A stretch of 64,000 nt of DNA from Mesorhizobium sp. 131-2-1 (GCF_016756535.1 NZ_AP023247.1:5332501-5396500); one strand, 5' to 3'; shown: positions 32,178 through 42,252, numbered from the stretch's first letter. Numbers and translations: made by a program. The notes: generated by a model from the sequence alone, not told the origin.

Positions 32178-33527
32178 TCAGCCTGCTTTGCGGATCGTCG
32201 TCTCGTCGAAGAACCGGTTGGGCGGCCGCTTCAGGCCGAGATTCTCGCGCAGCGTCGATCCTTCATATTCGCGCCGGAAGATGCCGCGCCGCTGCAGCTC
32301 CGGCACCACCTTCCCGGCGAAATCGTCCAGTCCGGCGGGCAGATAGGGGAACATGACGTTGAACCCGTCGGAGCCGTCGGTGTGCAGCCACTCCTCCATC
32401 TCGTCGGCGATGGTTCTCGGCGTGCCGACAAAGGCGAGACCCGAATAGCCGCCAAGCCGCTGGGCAAGCTGGCGGACGGTCAGGTTCTCCTTGCGCGCCA
32501 GCTCGATGACGCGCTCGCGGCTGCTCTTCGAAGCATTGGTGTCCGGTATCTCCGGCAGGGCCGCGTCCGGATCGAAACCCGACGCATCATGTCCAAGAGC
32601 GATCGACAGCGAGGCAATGCCGCTCTCATAGTAGACGAGACTGTCGAGCTTCGCCCGCCTGGCCCGTGCCTCCTCGACGCTGTCGCCGACGATGACGAAG
32701 GCGCCGGGCAGGATCTTGATGTCGTCGCGCGAGCGGCCAAGCTTTTGCGCGCGCCCCTTGACGTCGGCAAAGAAGCGCTGGCCTGACGCGAGATCGGGCG
32801 GCGCCGCGAAGATCACCTCTGCCGTTTCGGCGGCCAGTTGCCGTCCCGCCTCGGACGCGCCGGCCTGGACGATGACCGGCCAGCCCTGAACGGGGCGCGC
32901 GATGTTGAGCGGACCGCGCACCGACAGGTGCTCGCCCTTATGGTCGAGCACATGCAGCCTGGACGGATCGAAGTAGAGACCGCTCTCGGCATCGCGGATG
33001 AAGGCATCGTCAGCAAAACTGTCCCACAGCCCCGTCACGACATCATAGAATTCCCGCGCCCGAAGATAGCGCTCGTCGTGCTCGACATGCTCGTCGAGGC
33101 CGAAGTTCAGCGCGGCGTCCGGATTGGATGTCGTGACGATGTTCCAGCCGGCGCGGCCGCCGCTGATATGGTCGAGCGAGGCGAAGCGGCGAGCGATATG
33201 GTAGGGCGCGTCGAAGGTCGTCGAGGCGGTGGCGACCAGGCCGATATGGTCGGTGACGGCGGCCAGCGCCGACAAGAGCGTGAACGGCTCGAAGGAGGTG
33301 ACCGTGTGGCTGCGCCGCAGCGCCTCGATCGGCATGTTGAGCACGGCCAGATGGTCGGCCATGAAGAAGGCGTCGAACTTCGCCGCTTCGAGCGTCTGCG
33401 CGAAGCGCTTCAGATGCGCGAAATTGAAGTTGGCGTCGGGATAGGCGCCCGGATAGCGCCAGGCGCCGGTGTGGAGACTGACCGGCCGCATGAAGGCGCC
33501 GAGCCGCAATTGCCGTTTTTCTGCCAT
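32178..33527 (-). CDS. LLM-class flavin-dependent monooxygenase (NtaA/SnaA/DszA type)
   Basis: This 449-residue FMNH2-dependent oxygenase of the luciferase-like superfamily belongs to the NtaA/SnaA/SoxA(DszA) subgroup, which oxygenates nitrogen- or sulfur-bearing compounds with reduced flavin from a separate reductase. RLGAFMRPVSLHTGAWRYPG near the N-terminus, SGGRAGWNIVTTSN and GWPVIVQAGASEAGRQLAA are typical. ATG 33527 is chosen because the family start (AEKRQLRLGAFM) begins there, though its ribosome-binding site is weak; further upstream starts exist. It is convergent with the island terminator. Substrate unknown; no partner flavin reductase is seen nearby. Confidence 0.83.
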   Translation of the reverse strand: MAEKRQLRLGAFMRPVSLHTGAWRYPGAYPDANFNFAHLKRFAQTLEAAKFDAFFMADHLAVLNMPIEALRRSHTVTSFEPFTLLSALAAVTDHIGLVATASTTFDAPYHIARRFASLDHISGGRAGWNIVTTSNPDAALNFGLDEHVEHDERYLRAREFYDVVTGLWDSFADDAFIRDAESGLYFDPSRLHVLDHKGEHLSVRGPLNIARPVQGWPVIVQAGASEAGRQLAAETAEVIFAAPPDLASGQRFFADVKGRAQKLGRSRDDIKILPGAFVIVGDSVEEARARRAKLDSLVYYESGIASLSIALGHDASGFDPDAALPEIPDTNASKSSRERVIELARKENLTVRQLAQRLGGYSGLAFVGTPRTIADEMEEWLHTDGSDGFNVMFPYLPAGLDDFAGKVVPELQRRGIFRREYEGSTLRENLGLKRPPNRFFDETTIRKAG

Positions 33528-33717
33528 GGGACCCAATCCATCGATGACGAGCGTCGCCGCTCCCATATCGCCCGAGGATCGGCCTGCATCAGCCCGCTGG
33601 AAAGGAATTCTGTTTTGCGAAGCCGCCACTGGCGAGCATTTTTCGCTCCGCCGGGCTCAAGGGAATGCGGATCATCCGCCATCGTCGCCGATGGCGGATG
33701 ATCCGGGTTGCCACCAT

Positions 33718-36700
33718 CTATTCCGCGGCCAGCGCCAGTTGCGGCTCTTCGTTGTTCTGCACCAGTTCGGACTCGGGCCCCTTGCCCTCGACCCCGGCCT
33801 TCTTCGGCTCACGACCGAAGAACAGGGCATAGCCTGCCGGCAGCACCAGGATGGTGAGCACGGTGGCGACCAGGATGCCGCCCATCATGGCGTAGGCGAG
33901 CGGCCCCCAGAAGACGGCGCGCGAGATCGGGATCAGCGCCAGTACCGCCGTCATCGCGGTCAGCACGATCGGCCGGAAACGACGGACCGCCGATCCAATG
34001 ATCGCCTCCGAGCGCTCCATGCCCTTGGCTATGTCCTGGTCGATCTGGTCGACCAGGATGATCGAGTTGCGCATGATGATGCCGAGCAGCGCGATGACGC
34101 CGAGGATGGCGACGAAACCGAACGGCGCGCCGCTGATCAGCAGCGCTGCAGCCGCCCCGATGATGCCGAGCGGACCGGTGGCCAGCACCAGCATCGCCTT
34201 GCCGAAATGCTGCAGCTGGATCATCAGCAGCACAACGATGATGGCCAGCATGATCGGCGCCTTGGCGGCGATCGAGGCCTGGCTTTCGGCGGAATCTTCC
34301 GCCCCGCCCTGGATCTCGATCTTGTAGCCGGGTGCAAGGCCCGCACGCAGGTCCTGCATGTCGTTGTACATCTTGGTGACGACATCGTTCGACTGCACGC
34401 CGTCCGGCAGCGTGGCGCGCACCGAGATGGTCGGCAGGCGGTCGCGCCGCCATTCGATGCCCTGCTCCAGCACCGGAACGACCTTGGCCACCTGCGACAG
34501 CGGCACCGAGCCGCCGAAGTCGGTCGGGATGTAGACGGAGTCGACCGAGGACAGCAGCTTGCGGGTCGCCTCCGGCTCACGCGCGACGATGGAGACCGTC
34601 TCCTCGCCGTCACGGAAGTCGTCGAGCGGCGCGCCGGACATGGTGGCCTGCAGCATCTGGCGGATGCGCTGCGAGGAGACGCCCAGCGCCCTGGCGCGGT
34701 CCTGGTCGATGACCAGCTTCATCGCCGGCACCGGCTCCAGCCAGTCGTCATGGACGGCGCCAAGCAGCGGATTGGCCTGGAACTTCGCCTTCACCTCGTC
34801 GGCGATGCGGCGCACTTCCTGGCGGTCCGGACCCATGACGCGCATCTGCACCGGCCAGCCAGTCGGCGGACCGAGGAACAGGCGATCGACCTTGGAACGG
34901 ATCGAGGGGAAATCCTGCGCCAGGATGGAGCGCAGCTTGAGGATGAGCCGCTCGCGCGCCGGCTCGTCCTTGGCCATCACCAGGAGCTGGGCGAAGTTCG
35001 GGTTCCTGAGCTGCTGGTCGAGCGGCAGGAAGAAGCGCGGCGCGCCCTCGCCGATATAGGTGGCGATGAAGCGCTTGTCCTGGTCGTCCATCATCTTGGC
35101 TTCAAGCGACTTGGCCTGCGCCTCGACCTCCTTGATCGAAGTGCCTTCCGGCAGCCAGAGATCAACCAGGATTTCCGGCCGCGACGACTGCGGGAAGAAA
35201 TTCTGCGGGATGAACTGGAACGCCCACAGGCTGGTGGCGAAGGTCACCAGCGTCATCACCAGCACGATGATGCGGTGGCGCACGGCCCAGCCCACCGTGC
35301 CGCGAAGGCGCCGGTAGAAGCCGGTGTCGAAGGCATCGTGATGATTGCCGGCATGCTTGCGCTGCTTGAGGATCATGTAGCCGAGCCACGGCGTGAAATA
35401 GACCGCGACGAACCACGACACGACCAGCGCGATGCCGACGACGTAGAACAGCGTGCGCACATATTCGCCGGCGGTGGAGGCGGCGAAGCCGACCGGGATG
35501 AAGCCGGCGGTGGTGATCAGCGTGCCGGTGAGCATCGGGAAGGCGGTCGAAGAGTAGGCGAAGCTCGCCGCCTCGATCTTGACCAGCCCCTCCTCCAGCT
35601 TTCGCTCCATCATCTCGACGACGATCATGGCGTCGTCGACGAGCAGGCCAAGCGCGATGATCAGCGCGCCCAGCGAAATGCGCTGCAGGTCGATGCCGAG
35701 CTCGTACATGATGGCGAAGGTGGCGGCGAGCACCAGCGGAATGGCGATGGCGATAACCAGACCCGAGCGCCAGCCGATCGACAGCAGCGAAACGGCAAGA
35801 ACGATCAGCAACGCCTCGCCGAGCGCCTCCATGAACTCCTTCACGGCATCGCGCACAACCTCCGGCTGGTCGGAGATCTGGTCGACCGCGACACCATAGG
35901 GCAGGCCTTCCTCGAAGCGCTGATAGGTCGCCTCGACATCCTTGCCGACATCGGTGACGTTGAAGCCCTTGGCCATGACGACGCCGAGCTGGACGCTCTC
36001 ATGGCCGTTGAAGCGATACTTGCGCTGGAACGGATCCTCCAGCCCGGAAGAGACGGTGGCGATGTCGCCGAGCCGTGTCACCTGGTTGCCGGCGCGCAGG
36101 CGCAGTTCCCTGATGTCGGCCGCCCTGGTGACGTCACCCTCGACCGAGATGCGCACGGAGCGCTGTCCGGTGTCGACCGAGCCCGCCGGATCGACATTGT
36201 TCTGGCCCTTGATCGCGTTCTGCAGGTCGGTCAGCGTCAGGCCGCGCTCGGCCAAGGCCTTGGACGAGACGTCGATATAGATCTTCTCCGGCTGGTCGCC
36301 GATGATGACGGCCTTCTCGACGCCCGGCGTCGTCAACAGCATGTCGCGCGCCTGGATGGCGAACTTCTTCAGCTCAGGATAGCTGTAGCCATCGCCGCTG
36401 ATTGAATGCAGCGTGATGAAGGTGTCGCCGAACTCGTCGTTGAAATACGGGCCAAGCAGTCCCTGCGGCAGGTCACCGGCGATATCGCCGACCTTCTTGC
36501 GCACCTGGTAGAAGGCATCCTTCACCTGCTCGGCATTGGTGTCACCCTTCACCTGGAGGGTGATGATGGCGCTGCCGGCGCGGGTGTAGGAGCGGACGAA
36601 ATCGAGATGCGGCGTTTCCTGCAGCTTGCGCTCGATCTTGTTGACGACCTGGTCCTCCATCTCCTGGATCGAGGCGCCCGGCCAGACGGCCTGGACGACC

Positions 36701-36864
36701 ATGACGCGGAAGGTGAAGTCCGGGTCTTCCTTCTGGCCCATGCGCATCAGGCCGAGCGCGCCGGCAAGGATGATCAGGCCGAACAGGAAGCGCGCGATGC
36801 TCGGGTGGCCGATTGCCCAGCGCGAAAGATTGAAGGGGCGCTTCTCAGTGCTGTCGGTGGTCAT
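33718..36864 (-). CDS. RND-superfamily efflux permease
   Basis: This 1048-residue inner-membrane proton-driven efflux pump of the AcrB/MexB-like superfamily exports small toxic molecules with a periplasmic adaptor and an outer-membrane channel. The N-terminus is cytoplasmic then hydrophobic (FLFGLIILAGALGLM). Two large periplasmic loops and 12 transmembrane segments fit the length; LGLLVDDAMIVVEMME carries the helix-4 acidic pair of the family. It follows the adaptor gene after a 241-base gap that contains a hairpin at 37029-37047. No TolC-like outer-membrane gene is adjacent. The cargo is unknown. Confidence 0.9.
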   Translation of the reverse strand: MTTDSTEKRPFNLSRWAIGHPSIARFLFGLIILAGALGLMRMGQKEDPDFTFRVMVVQAVWPGASIQEMEDQVVNKIERKLQETPHLDFVRSYTRAGSAIITLQVKGDTNAEQVKDAFYQVRKKVGDIAGDLPQGLLGPYFNDEFGDTFITLHSISGDGYSYPELKKFAIQARDMLLTTPGVEKAVIIGDQPEKIYIDVSSKALAERGLTLTDLQNAIKGQNNVDPAGSVDTGQRSVRISVEGDVTRAADIRELRLRAGNQVTRLGDIATVSSGLEDPFQRKYRFNGHESVQLGVVMAKGFNVTDVGKDVEATYQRFEEGLPYGVAVDQISDQPEVVRDAVKEFMEALGEALLIVLAVSLLSIGWRSGLVIAIAIPLVLAATFAIMYELGIDLQRISLGALIIALGLLVDDAMIVVEMMERKLEEGLVKIEAASFAYSSTAFPMLTGTLITTAGFIPVGFAASTAGEYVRTLFYVVGIALVVSWFVAVYFTPWLGYMILKQRKHAGNHHDAFDTGFYRRLRGTVGWAVRHRIIVLVMTLVTFATSLWAFQFIPQNFFPQSSRPEILVDLWLPEGTSIKEVEAQAKSLEAKMMDDQDKRFIATYIGEGAPRFFLPLDQQLRNPNFAQLLVMAKDEPARERLILKLRSILAQDFPSIRSKVDRLFLGPPTGWPVQMRVMGPDRQEVRRIADEVKAKFQANPLLGAVHDDWLEPVPAMKLVIDQDRARALGVSSQRIRQMLQATMSGAPLDDFRDGEETVSIVAREPEATRKLLSSVDSVYIPTDFGGSVPLSQVAKVVPVLEQGIEWRRDRLPTISVRATLPDGVQSNDVVTKMYNDMQDLRAGLAPGYKIEIQGGAEDSAESQASIAAKAPIMLAIIVVLLMIQLQHFGKAMLVLATGPLGIIGAAAALLISGAPFGFVAILGVIALLGIIMRNSIILVDQIDQDIAKGMERSEAIIGSAVRRFRPIVLTAMTAVLALIPISRAVFWGPLAYAMMGGILVATVLTILVLPAGYALFFGREPKKAGVEGKGPESELVQNNEEPQLALAAE

Positions 36865-37105
36865 CGGCGTCAGTCCATTCCGATTGATCGGCAAGGCACG
36901 CATTCGGCGTGCCGCGAGATTTCCGATGCTGGCTTCCGGGCGGCGAGGCTTTCCGAGGCGGAGAGACACTCGTCGCGGTGGGACGCGAGGATCGATGTGG
37001 GGGTTACATCAACCTGACGTCTCGACAGCCGGGCGCTCGCCGCCCGGAAACCATGGTCCGCTCGCGCCTAGGCGATGACGAGCGGGATTTTCATTCGCCT
37101 GGGCC

Positions 37106-38254
37106 TCAGCGCAGGCTGCTGGTGAGGTCGCCTTTGTCGTCGGCCGACGCGGACTGCTGCGCCGCGGCGCCGGAGAGCTTGACCTTGAGGTTCTCGGTCA
37201 TGAACTGGGTGCCGGCGGCAACCACGACGTCGCCCTGCTTCAGCCCGTCGGCGACATTGACGCCGTCGGCGGTGAAATCGCCGACCTTGACCTGGCGCTG
37301 ATGAACCGTGTCGCTGGTGCGGTCGACGGTCCAGACGATCTTCTGGCCGTCCTTCTCGGCCAGCGCGCTGAGCGGGATCGACACCATCTGCTGCCGGCTC
37401 GCCACCGAGGCTTCGATATTTGCGGTCATGCCGAGCAGCACGCGCGGATCGTTGGGCAGCGAAACGCGGACGGCGAAGGTGCGGGACTGCGGATCGGCGC
37501 TGCCGGCGACTTCGCGGACCTTGCCGGCAAGGGTGAGTGCATCGTCGGACCAGAAGCCCGCCTTGACGTCCTTGCCCGGCCGGAATTCGGCGATGTCCAT
37601 CTCGGGAACCGCGATCAGCACTTCCTTCTCGCCATCGACGGCAACTGTCATCACCGGCGTGCCGGCGCCGACCACCTGGCCGATGTCGGCGCTGATGGCG
37701 GTGACGATACCGTCCTCGCCCGCCTTGAGATCAGTGTAGCCGACCTGGTTCTTCGCCTGTGCAAGCGTCGAGCGGGCGGCATCGCGGGTCGCCACGGCCT
37801 GATCATAGGTCAGCGTCGCCTGGTCGAGCTGCGACTTCGATGCAAAGTTCTTGGTGAAGAGCTGCTCGGTCCGCTTCTTGGCGAGATCGACCGTCTCGAC
37901 CTGGCGATCGGCGGCCTCGAGGCTCGCCTCGGCGCTCTTGACCGAAAGATCATAGTCGGTGGGATCGATGCGGGCGAGCACGTCGCCCGAGTTCACATGC
38001 TGGCCGATATTGACGAGGCGCTCGGTGACCTTGCCTGCGACGCGGAAGCCAAGGTTCATCTCGGTACGGGCGCGCACCGAGCCGGAATAGTCGAGCTCGC
38101 GGGTGGTCTGGGCACCACCGATCTCGACAACCTTGACCGGCCGGATGATCTCCTTGATCTCGACCTTCTCTTGGCTGCATCCGGCAAGGCCGAGGGCGGC
38201 GACGATCAGGCCAGCGACTGGCAGCCTGCGGATGATGGAACTGGACAAAGACAC
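37106..38254 (-). CDS. RND efflux periplasmic adaptor (HlyD/MFP family lipoprotein)
   Basis: This 382-residue membrane-fusion protein bridges the pump and an outer-membrane channel. The signal sequence ends in a lipobox LAGC at residues 22-25, so it is a lipoprotein. A lipoyl-like domain, a coiled-coil hairpin and beta-barrel segments follow (VNSGDVLARIDPTDY; DGIVTAISADIGQVVGAGTPVMTV). The start is GTG 38254, with AGGAG 8 bases before it; upstream codons in frame lack homology. It lies 53 bases after the TetR gene and before the pump, forming one operon. Confidence 0.87.
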   Translation of the reverse strand: MSLSSSIIRRLPVAGLIVAALGLAGCSQEKVEIKEIIRPVKVVEIGGAQTTRELDYSGSVRARTEMNLGFRVAGKVTERLVNIGQHVNSGDVLARIDPTDYDLSVKSAEASLEAADRQVETVDLAKKRTEQLFTKNFASKSQLDQATLTYDQAVATRDAARSTLAQAKNQVGYTDLKAGEDGIVTAISADIGQVVGAGTPVMTVAVDGEKEVLIAVPEMDIAEFRPGKDVKAGFWSDDALTLAGKVREVAGSADPQSRTFAVRVSLPNDPRVLLGMTANIEASVASRQQMVSIPLSALAEKDGQKIVWTVDRTSDTVHQRQVKVGDFTADGVNVADGLKQGDVVVAAGTQFMTENLKVKLSGAAAQQSASADDKGDLTSSLR

Positions 38255-38307
38255 TTTGGCACTCCTGACTGGAGATGATCTGTCGGCCGGCGCCCTGCGG
38301 GCGGCGG

Positions 38308-38916
38308 CTATTTCTTCAAGGCTTTGATGGCGTAGTCGATGAGGTCGTCGGGCATCGCCCGGTTGGTCTTGGCAAGGCACTGCGCCACCATCTGCGGGTG
38401 GCACAGGATGACGGTGGCGGCGCCGAAGCAGCGCGAGGCGATCACCGGGTCCTGCTCCCTGAACTCGCCGGCTTCGATGCCCTGGCGGATCACCTCGGCA
38501 AACAGATCGTGGATGCTGTCGACATGCTTGTCGATGACGCCCCAGTCGCGTTCGAGGGCGACGACGACCATCTCGTGGACCTTCTGGTCATCGAGCATGA
38601 CTTCCATGGTCATCTGGTACTGCGCGTGCACGTAGCGGCGCAGCCGCTCCTCGGCGCTGATCGGCAGGCGCGAAATCTCGTAGGCCATCTTGTAGCTGGC
38701 GCCGAGCATACGGCCGCAGACGGCCTGGTGGATTTCGACCTTGGAGGCAAAGAAGCGATAGATGTTGGCCGGCGACATGCCGAGCTCGCGGGCGATGTCG
38801 GCGACGTTGGTCTTGCCGTAGCCGTAGTGCCGGAACAGGCGCTCGGCGCAATCGAGAATGCGCGTCACATTTTCCTGGCGGGCTGGGTCGACCACGATGT
38901 TGGCGGCTTCGGACAT
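38308..38916 (-). CDS. TetR-family regulator of the RND operon
   Basis: This 202-residue repressor has an N-terminal helix-turn-helix around residues 28-55 (TNVADIARELGMSPANIYRFFASK), while the C-terminal half is the ligand-binding/dimerisation region. ATG 38916 is preferred over the 38961 start, because the region between carries the operator arms (38934-38965) and a gene-internal operator is less likely. It is first in the operon, so it probably represses itself and the pump until an efflux substrate binds. The inducer is not known. Confidence 0.87.
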   Translation of the reverse strand: MSEAANIVVDPARQENVTRILDCAERLFRHYGYGKTNVADIARELGMSPANIYRFFASKVEIHQAVCGRMLGASYKMAYEISRLPISAEERLRRYVHAQYQMTMEVMLDDQKVHEMVVVALERDWGVIDKHVDSIHDLFAEVIRQGIEAGEFREQDPVIASRCFGAATVILCHPQMVAQCLAKTNRAMPDDLIDYAIKALKK

Positions 38917-38933
38917 TAGCTCTCTGTCAAATA

Positions 38934-38965
38934 ACGAGTGACGAATTTCAATTTTCATCACTCGT
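38934..38965. promoter_or_regulatory. TetR operator, 12-base inverted repeat
   Basis: ACGAGTGACGAA and TTCATCACTCGT are complementary at 11 of 12 positions around an 8-base spacer. The repeat ends 17 bases before the chosen TetR start and is ideally placed for autoregulation of the RND operon. Confidence 0.75.
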
Positions 38966-39086
38966 AAATCGAAAGAGGGGAGATGTCAACGCAGATTCGA
39001 CGTACGCGTACAATTGGTGACAGATGGTGACAGTCGCTATGATGGCAATGACCGACATCAGCGATTAGCCAACGGCGCTGATCCGG

Positions 39087-39308
39087 TAGTCATCCTAGGG
39101 CGAAGCAAGGAGCGAAGCGACGCGGCGCAGACCCTGGGATCCATGCCGTGACGTCGGCCAAAGAATGCAGCGGATCAATAAGTTAGACTGCTCAACGATC
39201 GCGATCCGCGGCGCGCCATTCTCCACCGCCGGTGCACTGCCGCGAGGTCACGGCATGGATCCTTGGGTCTTCGCTCCGCTTCGCGTCGCTACGCCCAAGG
39301 ATGACGAC
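39087..39308. repeat. Long imperfect inverted repeat, copy A
   Basis: Left arm 39087-39154 and right arm about 39246-39308 are imperfect complements containing GGATCCATGCCGTGAC / GTCACGGCATGGATCC. Copy B at 51831-51987 shares the same arms. The roughly 90 bases between the arms are unrelated. There is no gene in this 447-base gap apart from the TetR operator at its left end. Confidence 0.75.
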
Positions 39309-39363
39309 TTCGCGAGCGGATGAGGCTAACAATAGATGTCACGGCCACGGCGGAAGGAACGAA

Positions 39364-41004
39364 CTACGTCCCCTTCGCCATCTCCCGCAGCCTGAATTTC
39401 TGGATCTTCCCCGTCGAGGTCTTCGGAATCTCGGCGAACACCACCGCTTTCGGCACCTTGAAGCGGGCGAGCAGCGCGCGGCAGTGCTCGATGATCTCGG
39501 CCTCGGTCGCGCTCTTGCCGGGTTTCAGCTCGACATAGGCGACCGGCACTTCGCCCCATTTGTCATCGGACTTCGCGACGACACCGCAGGAGGCGACGGC
39601 GGCATGCTTGTAGAGCGCATCCTCGACCTCGATGGAGGAGATGTTCTCGCCGCCGGAGATGATGATGTCCTTGGAGCGGTCCTTGAGCTGGATGTAGCCG
39701 TCGGGATGCATGACGCCGAGATCGCCGGAATGGAACCAGCCGCCGGCAAAGGCCTCGTCGGTAGCCTTCCTGTTCTTCAGATAGCCCTTCATGACGATGT
39801 TGCCGCGGAACATGACCTCGCCGATCGTCTCGCCGTCCGCCGGTGTCTCCGTCATCGTCTCCGCGTCCATCACCGTCAGGCCCTCGAGCGCCGCATAGCG
39901 CACGCCCTGGCGCGCCTTCTTCGCGGTTCGTGGTCCCTTCTCGAGCTCGTCCCACTCATTGTGCCATTCGTTGACAACCGCCGGACCGTAGGTCTCGGTG
40001 AGGCCGTAGAGATGGGTGACGGCAAAGCCGGCATCGGCCATGCCCGAGAGCACCGCTTCCGGCGGCGGGGCGGCCGCCGTGTTGAAGGTGACGGTCTGCG
40101 CGAACTCGCGCTTGTCCTCGTCCCGGGCGTTGATCAGCACCGACATCACGATCGGCGCGCCGCAGAGGTGGGTGACGCCGTGGTCGGCAATCGCGTCATA
40201 GATCGGCTTCGCCCGCACCCAGCGCAGGCAGACATGGGTGCCGGCCTGGACGGCCAGCGTCCAGGGGAAGCACCAGCCGTTGCAGTGGAACATCGGCAGC
40301 GTCCACAGATAGACCGCGTGCTTGGCCATGCCGGCATGGATGGTGTTGGTGTAGGCCATCAGGGCCGCGCCGCGATGATGGTAGACGACGCCCTTGGGAT
40401 TTCCCGTCGTGCCGGACGTGTAGTTGAGCGAGATGGCGTCCCATTCGTCGTCGGGCATCGACCAGGCGAAATCCTCGCCGCCGCCGGAGACGAAAGCCTC
40501 GTAGTCGAGCGTGCCGATCCGCTCGCCCTTCGGATAGGGAGCGTCGGTGGCATAGTCGGGATCGTCATAGTCGATGACCAAAGGCTTGGCCTTCGCCAAT
40601 GCCAGCGCCTGACTGACCACGCCGGAGAATTCACGGTCGACAATCAGCACCTTGGTGTCGGCGTGGTCGAGCTGGAAAGCAATGACCGCGGCATCGAGCC
40701 GTGTGTTGAGCGAATGCAGCACCGCCCTGGTCATCGGCACGCCGAAATGCGCTTCCAGCATCGGCGGCGTGTTCGACAGCATCACCGTCACCGTATCGCC
40801 CTTGCCGATGCCGCGCCTCGCCAGCGCCGAGGCGAGCTTCAGCGAGCGCCGCCAGAAGTCTCGATAGGTGATGCGCTGGCTGCCATGGATGATGGCGACT
40901 TGGTCGGGATAGGTCTTTGCCGCCCGCTCCAGATAGGTGAGCGGCGTCAGCGGCTGGTGGTTGGCGGCGTTCCTGTCGAGATCCTGTTCGTAGGGATTGC
41001 CCAT
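39364..41004 (-). CDS. Acyl-CoA synthetase (AMP-forming, AMP-binding enzyme family)
   Basis: This 546-residue adenylate-forming ligase activates a carboxylic acid to its CoA thioester with ATP. The P-loop-like YTSGTTGNPKGV lies near residues 190-201, YGLTETYGP near 335, and the C-terminal GWFHSGDLGVMHPDGY and RSKDIIISGGENISS motifs, then the lysine of KTSTGKIQKFRLR near the end. It is a medium- or short-chain type of fatty/aryl acid ligase, as in many rhizobia; the acid cannot be named. Start ATG 41004 has GGGGAGG upstream. It is divergent from the SorC-type regulator. A long inverted repeat lies just past its stop. Confidence 0.87.
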   Translation of the reverse strand: MGNPYEQDLDRNAANHQPLTPLTYLERAAKTYPDQVAIIHGSQRITYRDFWRRSLKLASALARRGIGKGDTVTVMLSNTPPMLEAHFGVPMTRAVLHSLNTRLDAAVIAFQLDHADTKVLIVDREFSGVVSQALALAKAKPLVIDYDDPDYATDAPYPKGERIGTLDYEAFVSGGGEDFAWSMPDDEWDAISLNYTSGTTGNPKGVVYHHRGAALMAYTNTIHAGMAKHAVYLWTLPMFHCNGWCFPWTLAVQAGTHVCLRWVRAKPIYDAIADHGVTHLCGAPIVMSVLINARDEDKREFAQTVTFNTAAAPPPEAVLSGMADAGFAVTHLYGLTETYGPAVVNEWHNEWDELEKGPRTAKKARQGVRYAALEGLTVMDAETMTETPADGETIGEVMFRGNIVMKGYLKNRKATDEAFAGGWFHSGDLGVMHPDGYIQLKDRSKDIIISGGENISSIEVEDALYKHAAVASCGVVAKSDDKWGEVPVAYVELKPGKSATEAEIIEHCRALLARFKVPKAVVFAEIPKTSTGKIQKFRLREMAKGT

Positions 41005-41193
41005 CCCATCCTCCCCAATGTCTATAATCAACTTCTAATCACAGGCTCCACGCCTCGTCACCACCAACGATGCCACGACAGGGCGCTTTTGGCACAATGA
41101 TGATCTAGATTTCGCAGGCGAAAGGGAAACGCATACCTCCGCCCGGTTTGACTTTTGTCGAGAGCCGTGAATAATGTCAGCCGAGGAGATGCC

Positions 41194-42159
41194 ATGGCGA
41201 TCCGACCGGCAGAACAGCTTATCCATAAGGCCGCCTGGCTTTACTACGCGCACGGCCTGCGCCAGGACGAGGTCGCGACCCAGCTCAAGATTTCACGCGC
41301 TTCGGTCGCCATGTATCTGCGCAAGGCGCGCGAGACTGGCATCGTCAACATCTCGACCTCGACGCAGTTGTTCACCGACGACGTCATGGCGCGCAAGTTG
41401 GAAGATGCGCTGGAGCTCGACGCCGTCTGGATCGCGCCGGAGAATGCCTATGTCGTCGACCCGTCGACCGACATCGCCGTGCTGGCGGCCGGCGTCTTTC
41501 TCGAGCTGGTGAACAAGGGCGATCGCATCGGCGTCGCCTGGGGCCGTACCGTCTACACCATCGCCGACATCATGTCGTTCGCCGACCTGCAGGATGTGAC
41601 GGTGGTGCAGCTCTGCGGCAATCTCGGCGCCCCCTACTCCTACCGGCCCGACCAGTGCACGATGGAGATCGCCCGGCGCCTCAACGCCAAAGGGCTGAAC
41701 TTCTACGCACCGCTGGTGCTGTCGACGGAAGAGCTGGCGCGCGCCCTGCGCGCCGAGCCGGTGATCCGCGAGCAATTGGCCGGCATCAGCGATTGCAACC
41801 TCGCGCTCTTTTCCGTCGGCACCGTCGACGCCGACAGCCATGTCGTCAAATGCGGCGCGCTGACGGTCAATGAAATGGCAGCGCTGCGCAAGGAGGGGGC
41901 GGCCGGCGTCATTGCCGGGCAGATCATCGACGCCGGCGGCAAGGCGCTCGACTGCAGCTACAACCGCAGGGTCATCTCCGCCGAGCTCGCCTCGCTCGGT
42001 GCCATCGAAAAACGTCTGATGGTCGTGCAGGAGGACAGCAAGTTCGAGCCGCTGCTCGCGGCACTCGCCGGAAGGCTTTGCACGCATCTGGTGGTCGGCG
42101 CGCGCATGGCGCAGCGGCTGCTGGAACATGCCGGAGCGGTGACCCAAAAAGCTTCCTAG
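41194..42159 (+). CDS. SorC/DeoR-type sugar-binding transcriptional regulator
   Basis: This is a 321-residue regulator. The N-terminal helix-turn-helix (RQDEVATQLKISRASVAMYLRKARETGIV, about 28-58) is followed by a sugar-phosphate-binding domain resembling phosphosugar isomerases (GDRIGVAWGRTVYTI; GTVDADSHVVKCGALTVNEM; CSYNRRVISAEL). The family includes the EryD, SorC and RhaR-like regulators of polyol and sugar catabolism. ATG 41194 follows CGAGGAG at optimal distance. The bifunctional aldolase/dehydrogenase gene lies 93 bases downstream and is probably its target; the effector would be that pathway's sugar phosphate. Confidence 0.85.
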   Translation: MAIRPAEQLIHKAAWLYYAHGLRQDEVATQLKISRASVAMYLRKARETGIVNISTSTQLFTDDVMARKLEDALELDAVWIAPENAYVVDPSTDIAVLAAGVFLELVNKGDRIGVAWGRTVYTIADIMSFADLQDVTVVQLCGNLGAPYSYRPDQCTMEIARRLNAKGLNFYAPLVLSTEELARALRAEPVIREQLAGISDCNLALFSVGTVDADSHVVKCGALTVNEMAALRKEGAAGVIAGQIIDAGGKALDCSYNRRVISAELASLGAIEKRLMVVQEDSKFEPLLAALAGRLCTHLVVGARMAQRLLEHAGAVTQKAS

Positions 42160-42252
42160 ACAAACACCCCTCGCCGCCGGCGCATTGTCATCAAAGCGTC
42201 GCGGCATTCCTGTTCACAGCAATCAAAGACAAACGAAGCGGACGAAGCGACT

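Noticed and set aside
33469-36405. Very long plus-strand reading frame (about 978 codons) opposite the RND pump
   Set aside because: It mirrors the codon pattern of the pump gene, has low-complexity composition rich in Arg, His, Asp and Gly, and shows no known motif. High-GC antisense frames of this kind are common.
38917-38961. Extended TetR start at 38961
   Set aside because: The extra 15 codons are built from the operator sequence itself; a start at 38916 leaves the operator in the promoter.
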